A stretch of DNA of 64,000 nt from Acanthacorydalis orientalis (GCA_034766995.1 CM068323.1:4704467-4768466), one strand, 5' to 3'. Positions 11,398 to 23,057 are shown, numbered from the stretch's first letter. Made by a program: numbers and translations. The notes: generated by a model from the sequence alone, not told the origin.

Positions 11398-12684
11398 GGA
11401 GTCATGTGGTATCAGATTTGGGCCGAAAATATGGATAGAAAGCGAATTTTCATACGGGACACGAGTTTATAGAGAAAATAAGTTGGAAATTCTATTAATC
11501 AAAGTCCCATGACAAGTACGGTGAAAACAATTAACCGATTAGGCAGAAGACAAAGAAGAGCGAAGCATAATTGCTGTATGACTTCGCCAGTTAAAAAGCG
11601 TGACTTTTCTGGGTAGATGGTGGATGGATTAGTCTTTAGTTTTTTGATACGAGTACTAGGTTTTTTGAATTTTTTTCTGACCAACGAATAGATGTTAATA
11701 AAATAATTCAAATCAGTGAAGAATTCAAGCTAGATGCCGATAATCTGGGATGAAAGAATCCCCAGGAACAGAACATCAAGAAAAAATTTACCGAGAAGAA
11801 TTGGAGAACAGAAACAACAACTAAACTATGTGAAAATAAGGTTCACAACTCACACTCAAGCGGAAAAAATCTGATCTCCACAGACATCATACTCACACAT
11901 ACCCACAGACTATATCTGGCTCCACTAGACCTTCACACAGTATTAAATCCTGATTTCAAGAGAATCTGTTTTGATTCTTACGATCGTGTTAATCTTTTAA
12001 CAAGAGGATTAAATTTTATCCGTATAAAAAACTGATTTCACACTGAAAAGTTTTTTTTCTTTGCAATGGAATGTTATTATATCCGGTCTAAAGTACTAAA
12101 AGCAAAGGAAAAAATTTTAAATTTAAAAATATAATATGGTCATCGATAAATTTCTTAATATAAGAAATACAGTGTTTTTTTCCAGGTCTTTCAAATATAT
12201 ATATATCGGTTGGGCGAAAAGTGGAAAAGGTGGTCGTGCTTTTTGCTGACATTTCCATTCACATGATGGTCCTAAAAACTACAATGGCGCTATAAACAAC
12301 ATATAAACTAAAAATGCCTTGAGATAGGTACAACAAAAATGAAGTAAACCGTAATGCCGAATAGAGATTAATTTTTGAAGCACCATGACGACAAATGTCG
12401 TCATGCGCATTGGAGTTGTATTTCAGGCATGACTGAATATTTCTTCATACTCAGTTAAGAGATTAAGAATACTGTGATGGGATGGCTGTAGTAAAAAACA
12501 CCAAATTTCTTTGCTTATTGAAAGAAAAAAACTTATAATTTCTCTGAAATATACAGGGTTTCCAAACTAAACAAACTGTACAAATCTTAATTGTCATTAC
12601 ACAGACAATTCATAACGATATGACTCATCTATCAGCTAGGCCAGGAACTTTTCTACCTTTCACCCAGCGTTCTCTTTTTCTCTT

Positions 12685-12690
<6 letters not shown>
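11398..12690. other. Unassigned spacer
   Basis: I recognise no gene here. Around 12207 a TA run is followed by CGGTTGGGCGAAAAGTGG, which resembles a mariner-type end, but no partner end was found. Confidence 0.35.
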
Positions 12691-12699
<9 letters not shown>

Positions 12700-12716
<17 letters not shown>

Positions 12717-12730
12717 AATATATATATATA

Positions 12731-12768
<38 letters not shown>
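12700..12768. repeat. (CT)n then (TA)n microsatellite
   Basis: A short CT run from about 12675 passes into TA repeats, interrupted by AAATA and TTTA units. Confidence 0.9.
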
Positions 12769-12772
<4 letters not shown>

Positions 12773-13400
12773 CAGAGTGTTCCAATAAGGACTCAGTTTT
12801 TAATTTGAAATAAAACACAGAATTTTCGCTGAAATTTCAAGTTTCTTTATTGTAAATAATAGTTTGGCGTATGCTATTTACAAATAAAACAAATATTGTA
12901 TGAGTGATAGCCGTGTATTTCTTACAAGTAATCATTCTTCTCAGAAATTACTCTTCGGATTTCATTTTTCAGATAAATTTTTTTTAGGACTAATGACGTA
13001 GATCTGTCCTTTAACGCGACTACAAAGGAAGTAGTCCATGATGTTAGATCACAAGATCTCGGTGGCCAATTAATGTCTCGATTTCTAGAAATAGCATGAA
13101 AAGGAAATCTCGTCCTCGATAAATCAATAGTTTCACTAGCTATATGACTTGTTACACAGTTTTGCTGGAGCCACATGTCCTTCATATCAATATCATCCAA
13201 TTCTGAGCACAAAAAATGTTAATCGTGTTTTGGTATCTATCTCTATTCACAGTAATCACTTTACCAGCCAGATTCTCAAGATAATAAGGCCCAATGACAA
13301 GTGCTTTGTACCAAATTTTCACTCTTTCTGTATGCATTGGCTTCTCAACGATCACTCTTCTTTTCTTCACCTTTAGATTCGACCGTTTTGCTTGTTAAAA
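12773..13400 (-). pseudogene. IS630/Tc1-superfamily DDE transposase relic
   Basis: Minus-strand frames at 13182-13370 and 12922-13212 give EKPMHTERVKIWYKAL, then ELDDIDMKDMWLQQ, then NWPPRSCDLTSWTTS. This order is that of a widespread insect DDE transposase whose normal blocks are MWxQQDGAT and NWPPRSCDLTPLDYFLW. Here the second Asp is lost (QQNCVT) and the third block is shifted. The outer end is ACAGAGTGTTCC. The other recognisable member of this superfamily lies at 35238-36120. Confidence 0.65.
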
Positions 13401-13954
13401 TATCCAGAGGGTTCGAAATGATCCTGTGAGCCGGTGTAGCAAGTAACGCGAACAGGGGGCAGAGCCCCCTAGTGATTAATAAAATCCGTGCTGTGTTTTT
13501 TCATCCCGTACTCTTCTTTTGTGATTGAAGAACTGACTATTAACAAGATGACCGATATAGATGAGTGTGTGTGTCTGCGTGTTTAAAAATGAGATAAATG
13601 TTTTATTATGTCAGATTATGATTTAGTTAGTCACGGCTCAATTATAAAACCATAACAAACTTTTATTTTTATTAAAAAGCCTAATAAAATCTGTTCTTAT
13701 TAAAAATTTATCGAAAAAAGAAACGAATCCGCACGACAGTTTATTTATTAATACGGTTATCTATGAACAGTTGCTAATTAAGAAAAAAAAGATAATTACA
13801 ATCCGTCGGAGTCAACGTACTTGGTAAAATATTATCACATAATTCAGTCGTGTCACATAATTATACAATGTTAATAAAAAGTACAAGATATCAATTAAAT
13901 AAATTTTATCTGACTGGAATTAATTCCATAGACAGTTTTGATTACAATGAGCTA

Positions 13955-13955
<1 letters not shown>

Positions 13956-14004
<49 letters not shown>
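13956..14004. repeat. (CT)n(TA)n microsatellite
   Basis: A CT run passes into a TA array that stops exactly at the TTAAGTTGGTGC terminus of the cecropia-type mariner at 14005. Confidence 0.9.
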
Positions 14005-14008
<4 letters not shown>

Positions 14009-14081
14009 GTTGGTGCAAAAATAATTGCGGTTTTTACAAATCGCGTATAAAGATGCATATATTAGTTAAAAGTTATATTTA

Positions 14082-14795
14082 TTAAGGGGACCCGGTGGTC
14101 TAGCGGCCTAAAATTTAAGCTATTTAAAAAATTTTTTTTCTATATGAGGGTAATGAATAATGCTTTCAAATTTTTTTACACTTATTTTATTACTAATAAA
14201 CTACACAAAAATGAAAATAAAGACAAAAAAAAATTTTTTTTTAAATTAGAAAAACGATGCTGAAGTCTCCCTCTCTAAAAAAATGGAATTGCGTGGTGAA
14301 TGATGATTTATCTCTCCCTTTGATCTGAAATAAAACAATTGACGAATTTTTAATTAGTATAAGTATAGCTATCGCAGGAAGTAGAATAAAAAAAAAATTG
14401 ACAAAATGGCGCGTAGTCAAAAGTACAAGTTTGAAAACGACCAGTATTTTTGAATGTTTTGTTAATAAAAAAAATATAAATATTTTACGGAAACTATTAG
14501 TTTGACTTCCAGCGAGAGCTAGAACTATTCAGAATAACATATTAAAATTTCAGACAAATCGGTCAAGTAGTTTTTTTTTCTGGCCCCCGCAAGACGAAAA
14601 AAAGTAGTTTCGAGATAAACGCGTTTAAAGTTATCCACTCCACTTATTCTTCTACCTACCTGACCTTCTAATGGGCTGTAGATCCTGAAATACTCTGAAT
14701 TTCGTCATCAAATTTTAACAGCATATTTTTAAGATACTATACTTTCGAAAAAAAAATCGATTTTTCGAAAATTCTAGACCACCGGGTCCCCTTAA
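14082..14795. mobile_element. TTAA MITE, copy 3
   Basis: This 714-bp copy with TTAA on both sides lies in the 3' part of the cecropia-type mariner. The same mariner stretch without the insertion is at 18681-18710, where a single TTAA (18691-18694) stands at the equivalent point. It carries the 'ATCCACTCCACTTATTC' middle variant shared with copies 4 and 6. Confidence 0.9.
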
Positions 14796-14894
14796 TCAAA
14801 ATAAAGACCATTGGCTTGCACACATTTCTCCCAACGGGAAACAGATTTGTTTATTCCTCCAAGAAAGAATTCTGGAGTCCTGGAATTAACGAAT

Positions 14895-15149
14895 TCATTG
14901 AAAGCGCTTTGAGCTGATGCTTGATCTTTGAAAACTCTCTCGTAGGAAATTACTCAAATGTTTAAAAAAATAATAACCTATCGGAGACAAGTCCGGAGAA
15001 TAAGGTGGATGAAGTAAGGTTTCATAACCCAGTTCATTTATTTTTTTTTTAATCATTTGTGAGACGTGTGATCGGACGTTGTCATGAAGAAGAATTGATC
15101 CTTTTCGATTGACTAATGCTGACCGTAAATGATGTAACTTCTCATGCAT
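14895..15149 (-). pseudogene. Cecropia-type mariner transposase fragment
   Basis: An 84-residue frame contains LVNRKGSILLHDN, with the second Asp, and LLHPPYSPDLSPIGYYFF, in which the third Asp of SPxDY is replaced by Gly. It ends LSNFLRESF. The flanks hold further coding debris, but no intact frame. Confidence 0.8.
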
Positions 15150-15669
15150 CTTTTTAATTTTCTGACAATATTTTTCTGCTGTTATTGTTTCACTAGGATT
15201 AAGAAGTTTTAGTGAATTATGTCACTTATCGACCACCAAACAGTGATCATAATTTTTTTTAACGAAGCTTCGATTTATGAAACTATTTCGGTGCTTCTTC
15301 TCGGTCTAGCCACTGTAGTATACGTTTCCGATTGTTGTAGAGAATCTGCTTTTCATCACATGTGACAATGTGATCAAGAAAGGGATCATTTTTGTTACGC
15401 AAAAGAAACGCAGAGCAGACTTCGTATCACCGAATTGCTTGATGTTTGTTTAGTTCAAACCGCATCCATTTATTCAGATTTTTGAAGTTAAACTTCTTTG
15501 GGGACGGTGGGCATAAGTCGAATCGTTGTGTAACGGAAGTTTAGTGCATTGGTTGGGGGAGGGGGACCGTTCCAACGGTACGAGTCGAAACACTCTGAAT
15601 TAAAAGTTTATGACGAAACTGGATTGGGAGTATGCATAGGATGAGGTGATGTGTTGTGTAGTACGGTAT

Positions 15670-16895
15670 GTATTTTTTTTTACAGTTTTTGATCTTTGTC
15701 TGATATTGGCTATTAAGGGGACCCGGTGGCCTAGCGGCCTAAAATTTAAGCTATTTTAAAATTTTTTTTTCTATATGAGGGTAATGAATAATGCTTTCAA
15801 ATTTTTTTACACTTATTTTATTACTAATAAACTACACAAAAATGAAAATAAAGACAAAAAAATTTTTTTTTTTAAATTAGAAAAATGATGCTGAAATCTC
15901 CCTCTCTAAAAAAATGGAATTGCGTGGTGAATGATGATTTATCTCTCCCTCTGATCTGAAATAAAACAATTGACGAATTTTTAATTAGTATAAGTATAGC
16001 TATCGCAGGAAGTAGAATAAAAAAAAAAAAAATTTGACAAAATGGCGCGTAGTCAAAAGTACAAGTTTGAAAACGACCAGTATTTTTGAATGTTTTGTTA
16101 ATAAAAAAAATATAAATATTTTACGGAAACTATTAGTTTTAACAATTATAACTAATAGTTTTTAAAAAATTTAACATATTAAAATTTCAGACAAATCGGT
16201 CAAGTAGTTTTTTTTTCTGGCCCCCCCAAGACGAAAAAAAGTAGTTTCGAGATAAACGCGTTTAAAGTTATCCACTCCACTTATTCTTCTACCTACCTGA
16301 CCTTCTAAAATGGGCTGTAGATCCTGAAATACTCTGAATTTCGTCATCAAATTTTAACAGTATATTTTTAAGATACTATACTTTCGAAAAAAAATCGATT
16401 TTTCGAAAATTCTAGACCACCGGGTCCCCTTAATCTCTGTAATCATGGTGTGTCGAGCCTTGGGATTCGATCCTTTTATCTAGACTTTATCATGTTTTCT
16501 AGCAATCTTGCTGTTTATGTGTCATATATTGACTTATACCGATAGGAAAATTTTCAAAAAACCTAGTTTACCTTGCATAAAACGATGAAAGATCACCCTC
16601 CTCCCCCCATTACATATATCTATGTAACTACCACCTACGAAACGCCCGTAAGTAGCTTTGTATAACTAGCTGATTTATTTTTTTTAACAGTTTTTGGTTT
16701 TTGTCTGATATTGGCTATTAATCTCTACAATCATGCTGTTTTCCGAACCTTGGGATTCGATCCCTTTTATCTAGACTTTGTCATGCATTTCTAGAAATCT
16801 ACCTGTTTATGTGTCATATCTTGACTTTTACCGCTGAGAAAATTTCCAGAAAACCTAGTTAACCTTGCTTAATGATAGAAAATCACCTTATCCAA
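15670..16895. repeat. Duplicated repeat unit, left copy hit by a MITE
   Basis: Two direct copies of a roughly 200-bp unit can be aligned. The left one is 15670-15712 joined to 16434-16600. The right one is about 16675-16895. Both contain TTTGTCTGATATTGGCTATTAATC and CTTGGGATTCGATCC. The latter resembles an RNA polymerase III B box, so a tRNA-derived SINE is possible but unproven. Confidence 0.7.
15713..16433. mobile_element. TTAA MITE, copy 4
   Basis: This 721-bp copy lies inside the left repeat unit, and the right unit shows the empty site (single TTAA at 16718-16721). One left-end base differs (GGTGGCCTAG). Around 16140-16172 the usual sequence is replaced by a local inverted copy of AAACTATTAGTT, described in the findings. 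Confidence 0.9.
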
Positions 16896-17199
16896 GCCGA
16901 GGAGGCTACAAGAAGGAGACCAATCTCCGGTGTTTGGGGGCAGCGAAAAGTGATTATTCGAGTTTCAATCGATGACTTCTGCGCGGAAAGCACTGCGCAT
17001 AGAAAAACATGTGACCGAGGTATTCTAACCTGAAAGTCCTCATTTTCTTGTTTACGTTCATTTTGTTAGTACATGATTTACCGTGCACAAAAAAATGACC
17101 AAGACTTGTTGCATCAAAGGGTGTGTGAGAGAAGAAGAAAAAGTAATATTTTTCATCAACTCCAAATTAATTGGAGTTGATTTCAAAGCTGGTCCATCA

Positions 17200-17672
17200 A
17201 CAGACAAAGTCATTGCTTCAGTTGTTTAGAATGCACAGAGAATTTTATTGGTGGATTATTTGAAAGAAGGAAATACAATCAACAGCGCTTATTACTGTAC
17301 CTTTTTGGACAAGTTACGAGCCGTCATTGATGAAAATCGATCCGGAACACAACACAAAAAGTTCTGTTTCATCACGACAACTCTCCGGCTCATTAATCGA
17401 TACAAATAGCCTCCAAAATCCATTCCCTTGGCATCGAATTGGTTCCTCATGTCTCATATTCAGCAGACCTGGTCCCTTTCGACTTCCATCTCTTTCCACA
17501 ACTGAAAACATTCCTTGCTGAGAACAGATTTAACACAGATGAGGAGGTAGTATGCGAAGTAGATGCCTGTTTTGAAGATATTGAGAAATCGTACTTGAAC
17601 ACCGGCATAATGGCACTCGAGAAACGTTAGATGAAATGTACTGACCTTAAGGGAGATTATGTGGAAAAATAA
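17200..17672 (+). pseudogene. Mariner transposase relic, C-terminal half
   Basis: Plus-strand frames give ILLVDYLKEGNTINSAYY (about 17240-17300), then VPHVSYSADLVPFDFHLFPQ and FNTDEEVVCEV (17439-17630), then DLKGDYVEK at the stop near 17671. This is the normal order of an irritans- or vertumnana-like mariner, with several frameshifts and a TAG where MALEKRW would continue. Neither terminal repeat was found. It differs from families 1 and 2. Confidence 0.75.
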
Positions 17673-18085
17673 AAATAATTTTACTACCCTAACTATTGTA
17701 TTTATATTCACTTCTACGATTTGTTTGAAACCTCTTCTTATAATAACCCAATATTTTGTCTAAATGCTATTTATGTCGTGATCCACTACTACACAATTGT
17801 TCTTTTTTTAAAATTACAGTCGATTTTTAAATGAATACGTTCTTAATTTCTAAAATTAATTTATATCTCCCAGCCTATTTCAATTATATTATAAGTTTAT
17901 AATAGAATTTATCTTCACATAATTTACACATTTGAAATAGAATTCTGTGACTGAAATATATGTCTATCCTTTTCTGACACAATGTGCATTCAATTTTTTG
18001 ACATCCAAAATACAGTATCTTAATTTTTATCTTATTTTGGCTACTTATTCGTTTCTTACCCAAATGTCAAGTGTAAAACGTGTGT

Positions 18086-18090
<5 letters not shown>

Positions 18091-18153
<63 letters not shown>
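18091..18153. repeat. (TA)n microsatellite
   Basis: This is a pure TA array of about 60 bp. The 400 bp before it show no recognisable feature. Confidence 0.95.
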
Positions 18154-18155
<2 letters not shown>

Positions 18156-18613
18156 TTCAATTTAAATAGTTACATTATGCAATTATTTCAGATTGCAAAA
18201 ACGGCAAGTTTATAACCTCATTTTGTCGCCAACTGCATTTTCTGTCCGCTTTTACACAAGGTACGTTGATTATTTTTATTATTTTATGAATTCAATTCAT
18301 TTATTTGGCATGTTGCAATTTGTCTGATAATTATTCATTTAAAAAAAGATTTATATTGAGAATTATCAGTTGATATTTCAATAACAGATTTGACAGAGTA
18401 ACAGAATGAAATCCAATTATAAACAAATTGACATAATTTTTTTCCTCGTTTAATTCATCGCAAATCAAGTATAGAAATATCGGATGTATTTTCGAAATCG
18501 GTTATAACGACCTGTTTTAAGAGTGTTAATGTTTGACATGTTTGACTGTTATAATAAAATTGATACATACGAGTTGACAGTTTAATAAAATATATTTTTT
18601 TCATAACAATGTA

Positions 18614-18826
18614 TTAGGTTGGTGCAAAAATAATCGCGGTTTTTACGTATCGAGTATAAAGACACATATATCAGTTAAAAATTATATTTATTAATTAAAA
18701 TAAAGACCATTGGTCTGCACAAATTTCTCACAACTGGAAACATATTTATTTATTCCTATAAGATAGAATTCTGGAGTCCTGAAGTTAATGAATTTATCGA
18801 AAGCGCTTTGAGTTGATGTCTGATCT
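18614..18826 (-). mobile_element. Cecropia-type mariner 3' end fragment
   Basis: This starts with TTAGGTTGGTGCAAAAATAA and follows the element at 14005 closely until about 18825, where similarity stops. It provides the unoccupied target site for MITE copy 3. Confidence 0.8.
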
Positions 18827-18829
18827 TAT

Positions 18830-19765
18830 TTCACAAACTATTAACATTTTTTGACGAACAATGTTCAATAAACGATAATGTATCATTTTTGATTATAGTT
18901 TTGTACGCATTTCGATTGAAATTCAATTACTCTCAGCGTTTAGTGCCACTGATATGCGAATAAACAGGAATCAAAAATGGTCAATGATCATTTTTAATCA
19001 GAAGCATTCTTGTAGTCTGTGCGGTGAAAAAAAGTCATTTGTGAAAGTGAATTCAGCCGCAATATCCGAACTATACTATGATAATAATAAGTAATAATAT
19101 TAAAACACAGATTACATTATTATCAAACGGTAACAAGCGTGAAAAAAATATGATTTAAAGACTAAAAGATGCGTAACGAATTCCATCAATAAGTGAAAAA
19201 GTTAAGTTCGTTTCGATAAATGAAAATCGTATTTTATAAATTTTGTGCCAGTTGTACGAATTTACAAAATAATAATTTAACATATCGCCACAATCGGCCG
19301 CCTAGTTTTCGACGAGTGTCCTTGCGTGTGTTCAAAATCCAAATGCATTTCTGTTCTCAATCGAAAGGTAACATACTAATCTAAATTTTTTTCATGTACC
19401 GCACACCTCTGGTTCTATTTATATTGTATGTATATTATATAGTAATGCAGCACTCATTCACGTGATCGCCATGTGATTTTAAGGACCTGCTCACAAAGAA
19501 TACAGTGGGTTTTACGCATGGTACTGCATTCCAATCGAGTATTTTATGAATATCGTGACAGCGTATAACATTATATGGTTATATATTATACCTGTTCTTA
19601 ATGGTGCAGCGTGAAATAAAATTTTTTCGTTCAAAACGCTCGTACCTATATAGAGTTTCTTTTCTAATTAACTGGTTTATAATTCCTTATAGGTCATTGA
19701 AATGTTAATTATGTAATATTGTACAGGCATTCCTTTAAATATTTTAAAATATCAAATAGCTATGT
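18830..19765. other. Unassigned, apparently unique sequence
   Basis: I see no open frame or transposon end. A less AT-rich stretch at about 19285-19367, ending AATCGAAAG followed by GTAACA, could be a non-coding 5' exon with a splice donor, but nothing else supports that. Confidence 0.3.
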
Positions 19766-19766
19766 C

Positions 19767-19798
<32 letters not shown>

Positions 19799-19861
19799 TA
19801 TATAAAGTCAAATTTCTCCACAGAAAATTTTCGATGACGTCGACTTATTTTCTTATGACGT

Positions 19862-20032
19862 CGGGGATTAATTGTACCCAAATGTGTTTATCTCATATAT
19901 AAAACAGCAACGTTGCAATCTGTGTGCGATAATGATTATGTAGACATAAATGAGTATTAAAAAATATGTTTGTTTTATTCGGGTGCATGTAGAGGTTTGT
20001 AATTGACAAGTGGGCGAGCGCAGTGGGCCCTT

Positions 20033-20036
<4 letters not shown>
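19862..20036. repeat. GC-rich-module repeat, copy 1
   Basis: This contains GACATAAATGAGT, a TTCGGGTGCATGTAGAGG stretch and GTGGGCGAGCGCAGTGGGCC, and ends at a TA array. Related copies are at 22378-22600 (complement), 26086-26238 and 53669-53770 (complement). Confidence 0.65.

Positions 20037-20076
<40 letters not shown>
20037..20076. repeat. (TA)n microsatellite
   Basis: The TA array lies between the GC-rich repeat and the end of mariner copy B and touches both. Confidence 0.95.
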
Positions 20077-20077
<1 letters not shown>

Positions 20078-21215
20078 GAGGGTGGTCCCAGAAGTACCCG
20101 AACCAACAAAGAAAACACAAAAATTTTGGAAAAAAATATATTTATTTTTCAACATAATCTCCTTTCAGCTCTATACACTTTTCCCAGCGATGTTCAATAA
20201 GTTCGATACCCTTTTTATAATAAGAACTGTCTTGCTCCTCAAAATACCCATTAACTGCCGACATCACTTCTTCATCGTTGGGAAATCTTTGACCACTGAG
20301 CCATTTTTTCAAGTTTGGGAACAGAAAATAATCCGAGGGGGCTAAATCTGGCGAATAGGGTGCATGAGGTAGCAATTCAAACTTTAATTCATTAATTTTG
20401 GCCATTGCAATGACGGATTTGTGAGCTGGTGCATTGTCTTGATGAAACAACACTCTCTTCTTAGCCAAATGCGGCCGTTTTTGCTTGATTTCTTCGCTCG
20501 AACGTTGCAATAAGTTCGCATAATACTCGCCGTTGATAGTTTTTCCTTTTTCAAGATAGTCAATGAAAAGTATCCCACGCGCATCCCAAAAAACCGACGC
20601 CATGACCTTGCCTGCAGACGAAACGGTCATCGCCTTCTTTGGAGCCGGTTCTCCCTTTTCAGTCCATTGTTTTGATTGTTCTTTTGTCTCGGGTGTGAAG
20701 TGATGGACCCATGTTTCATCCATGGTAATGAAATGGCGCATTTGAAATGCCTACTATGTCTGCTAGCTCGCGCACTTTCAGTCGACGATCATCCAGTACC
20801 CCTTTGTGGCTTTTCTTCACCATTTCTGGAGTCGTCACCTCATTTGGTCGACCGCTGCGATGCTCGTCTTGGCAGCTCGTACGGCCTCGTTTAAACTCTG
20901 CTATCCAATATTTCACTGTTGTAAACGAAGGAGCAGACTCACCCAGAGTAGAATCCAGTTCAGCTTTTATATTGGTCGGGCTGAGGCCTTCCAAATAAAA
21001 GTATTGTGTCACGTAACGATGACCAATTTTCTCCATTTTCACAAACTCTCTGAAAACGTTCACTATTGATGGCCGACAAACAAATACTAAACAACGTGGC
21101 GTCCTCAAACTTGAAACATATGTTTTATAGATTGTGTACTTTCTAATACAGTGATATTTTTCAAACAACTACTGCCGTCTCTAGGTCAGGCCGGGTACTT
21201 CTGGGACCACCCTCG
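20077..21215 (-). mobile_element. Mariner family 1, copy B (internal deletion)
   Basis: Both terminal repeats are present (CGAGGGTGGTCCCAGAAGTA; complement at 21196-21215), with TA on each side. The length is 1139 bp. About 150 bp are missing relative to copy A at about 20741, between the linker and the first catalytic block. Confidence 0.9.
20142..21036 (-). pseudogene. Mariner family 1 transposase, internally deleted
   Basis: The N-terminal frame (start 21036) runs through RRLKVRELADIVGIS and then enters the wrong frame. The C-terminal frame (20142-20741) keeps MDETWVHHF, HQDNAPAHK and YSPDLAPSDYFLF, so all three Asp codons remain. The deletion removes the second helix-turn-helix end and WVPRLL linker and breaks the frame. 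Confidence 0.9.
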
Positions 21216-21697
21216 TACACTGGAATGGCTTCTTTGAACCAATTTACTAATTTCCTTTAGATATTTACCACTTCCATGTAAGGAAACTACTAATTTTCTG
21301 GTTTATATGGTTGTTTCGAATCCTTTTCTTCCCATGCTTGCTGATATCTATTTATGTACCACAAAAGAATCAAAAACGGTACTGTTCTAGAGATATCAAT
21401 TGTATGAACTCTCCTAATATGAAATTCTAAGTTTGAAAGTGTTTACTTACAGTTCTCAAACAAATACTTAAGTGTACAAATACGAGTGTCGCAGAACATG
21501 CACATAATTTTAACTATAGTACCATTTTTATTGTAAATACAAAAATGATTAATTTTTTCTTAGAGAAATCTGATGCAACATCAGTCTACACTGTAGACTG
21601 CAAAATCATTTTTACTATTCAGTCATTATTTACCAAGTTTTTCTTGTCTTTTGTAGTATCAATTCTTATGTACGAATACGACTGTCCGCAACTGTAC

Positions 21698-21701
<4 letters not shown>

Positions 21702-21776
<75 letters not shown>
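21702..21776. repeat. (TA)n microsatellite
   Basis: This is a TA array of about 75 bp. The stretch 21218-21700 before it shows no recognisable feature. Confidence 0.95.
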
Positions 21777-21782
<6 letters not shown>

Positions 21783-21784
21783 AT

Positions 21785-21905
21785 ATAACATTCAAAATGA
21801 CACACATTTTTAAATTCCTGTTCAACAAAGTAAATCGAAAAAAACTTTAAAACAAGAAATGAATTTTAATTAAATAATTTATTTTGTTTTTATTTACAGT
21901 AAATA
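21785..21905. repeat. Interspersed repeat next to TA array, paired with 26690-26830
   Basis: Both loci follow a TA array. They share a TTTTTAAATT...TTCAACAAAGTAA-type block, then AAAAAACTTTAA and a TTTATTTA(CA)G block near the end. The function is unknown. Confidence 0.4.
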
Positions 21906-22377
21906 AAAATATTTCAATATTAATTACTATTATAAAACAAAAATGATCCGATTTCATTGTGACATTGATTTTGGAAATTCATTCAAGATTGTTTCTTTTA
22001 ATAATTATGAACATACAATAATACATAAATAGAAAAAAAAATATGTGTGTTAGTTCACAGAATCCGCACGTTCGATGCGTTTTTTTCGTTTGTTCGGTAA
22101 AGTTTTATGATTTAAATTTACTAGTGGCGGTACAATTTCGCGGTGTGAAGAACTTTTTAAATATCAGAGAGATCTGAAATGCTATGAACCATAGAGTTGT
22201 AAGAATCATGAAATTCGAACCATTTATCGAAAGAGCCATTGAATGGAATTAATTCTATTTTTATTATTATTATTTTTTATATTATTGTTCATCGTGGAAG
22301 CGGTTGCTATGCAACAGTTATACATACACTAATCATGATGTTATACATATATATATATAATACACACACATACACAT

Positions 22378-22600
22378 AATGGGGCTTTGCGCTCTGCTTG
22401 CTGCGCTCGCCAACGCCCGAGCTCGCTGCACTCACCCACTTGTCAAATATAAGCCTCTACATGTAACCGAATGAAACAATAAACATAATTTCTAAAACTC
22501 GTTTATGTCTATATAATCATTATCTCAGAGAGATTGCAATTGTACTGTGTTGTATATGAAATAAACAAATTTGGGTACCATGAAAACTTTGGGTACCATC
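22378..22600. repeat. GC-rich-module repeat, copy 2
   Basis: It opens with GGGGCTTTGCGCTCTGCTTG and GCTGCGCTCGCC, then CCTCTACATGTAACCGAAT and ACTCGTTTATGTCTATATAA. It is the reverse complement arrangement of copy 1. The region 21906-22377 before it is unassigned. Confidence 0.65.
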
Positions 22601-22624
22601 GAAAATTTTTTATGAATAATTTTG

Positions 22625-22629
<5 letters not shown>

Positions 22630-22671
<42 letters not shown>
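22630..22671. repeat. (TA)n microsatellite
   Basis: This is a pure TA array of about 40 bp. The region from here to 23057 is unassigned. Confidence 0.95.
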
Positions 22672-22673
<2 letters not shown>

Positions 22674-23057
22674 AATGTATAATCCTCAATACTGATGGAT
22701 TTCATTTTCTGTGCATACCCAGACGTAGTTCTACGTTTAAAAGCTTGCAGCATAGCACAGCAATTCTCCAGAATTTTTTTTAGTATTTATTATCATTTTG
22801 TTCGAACGCCGAATTGCTTTTCTAACAAATATACAAGTTTTACCCTGTGAAATTCAATTTCTTATCAGTGAACGTTACTCTTCGCTCCAATTTAGCACAA
22901 CCCAATTTAACTAATCGAAAGGTTTGAATCAATAGGCTGCTAATTGTAAATGATGTAATTACCTACCTTTAATTATAAGAAATCAAAAAAAAAAATTTTT
23001 TATATTTCACTAAGGACTGTGTAAAAAATGAATTGGTGCTAATATTTTACACACTGA

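Larger units (their letters stand above)
14005..15510 (-). mobile_element. Cecropia-type (Hsmar1-like) mariner relic with nested MITE
   Basis: The terminus TTAAGTTGGTGCAAAAATAA is close to the known cecropia-subfamily end TTAGGTTGGTGCAAAAGTAA. Minus-strand coding remains extend to about 15510. No right terminus is visible, so the N-terminal part is lost. MITE copy 3 interrupts it at 14082-14795. Confidence 0.8.

Noticed and set aside
16455..16480. GGGATTCGATCC as the B box of a tRNA gene
   Set aside because: No cloverleaf can be drawn around it, and the sequence occurs in a longer repeat. At most it is a SINE trace.
17091..17230. MTKTCCIKGCVREEE looked like the start of a THAP domain
   Set aside because: The frame runs directly into mariner debris (KVIASVV then stop), and the later Cys, His and Trp of a THAP fold are absent.
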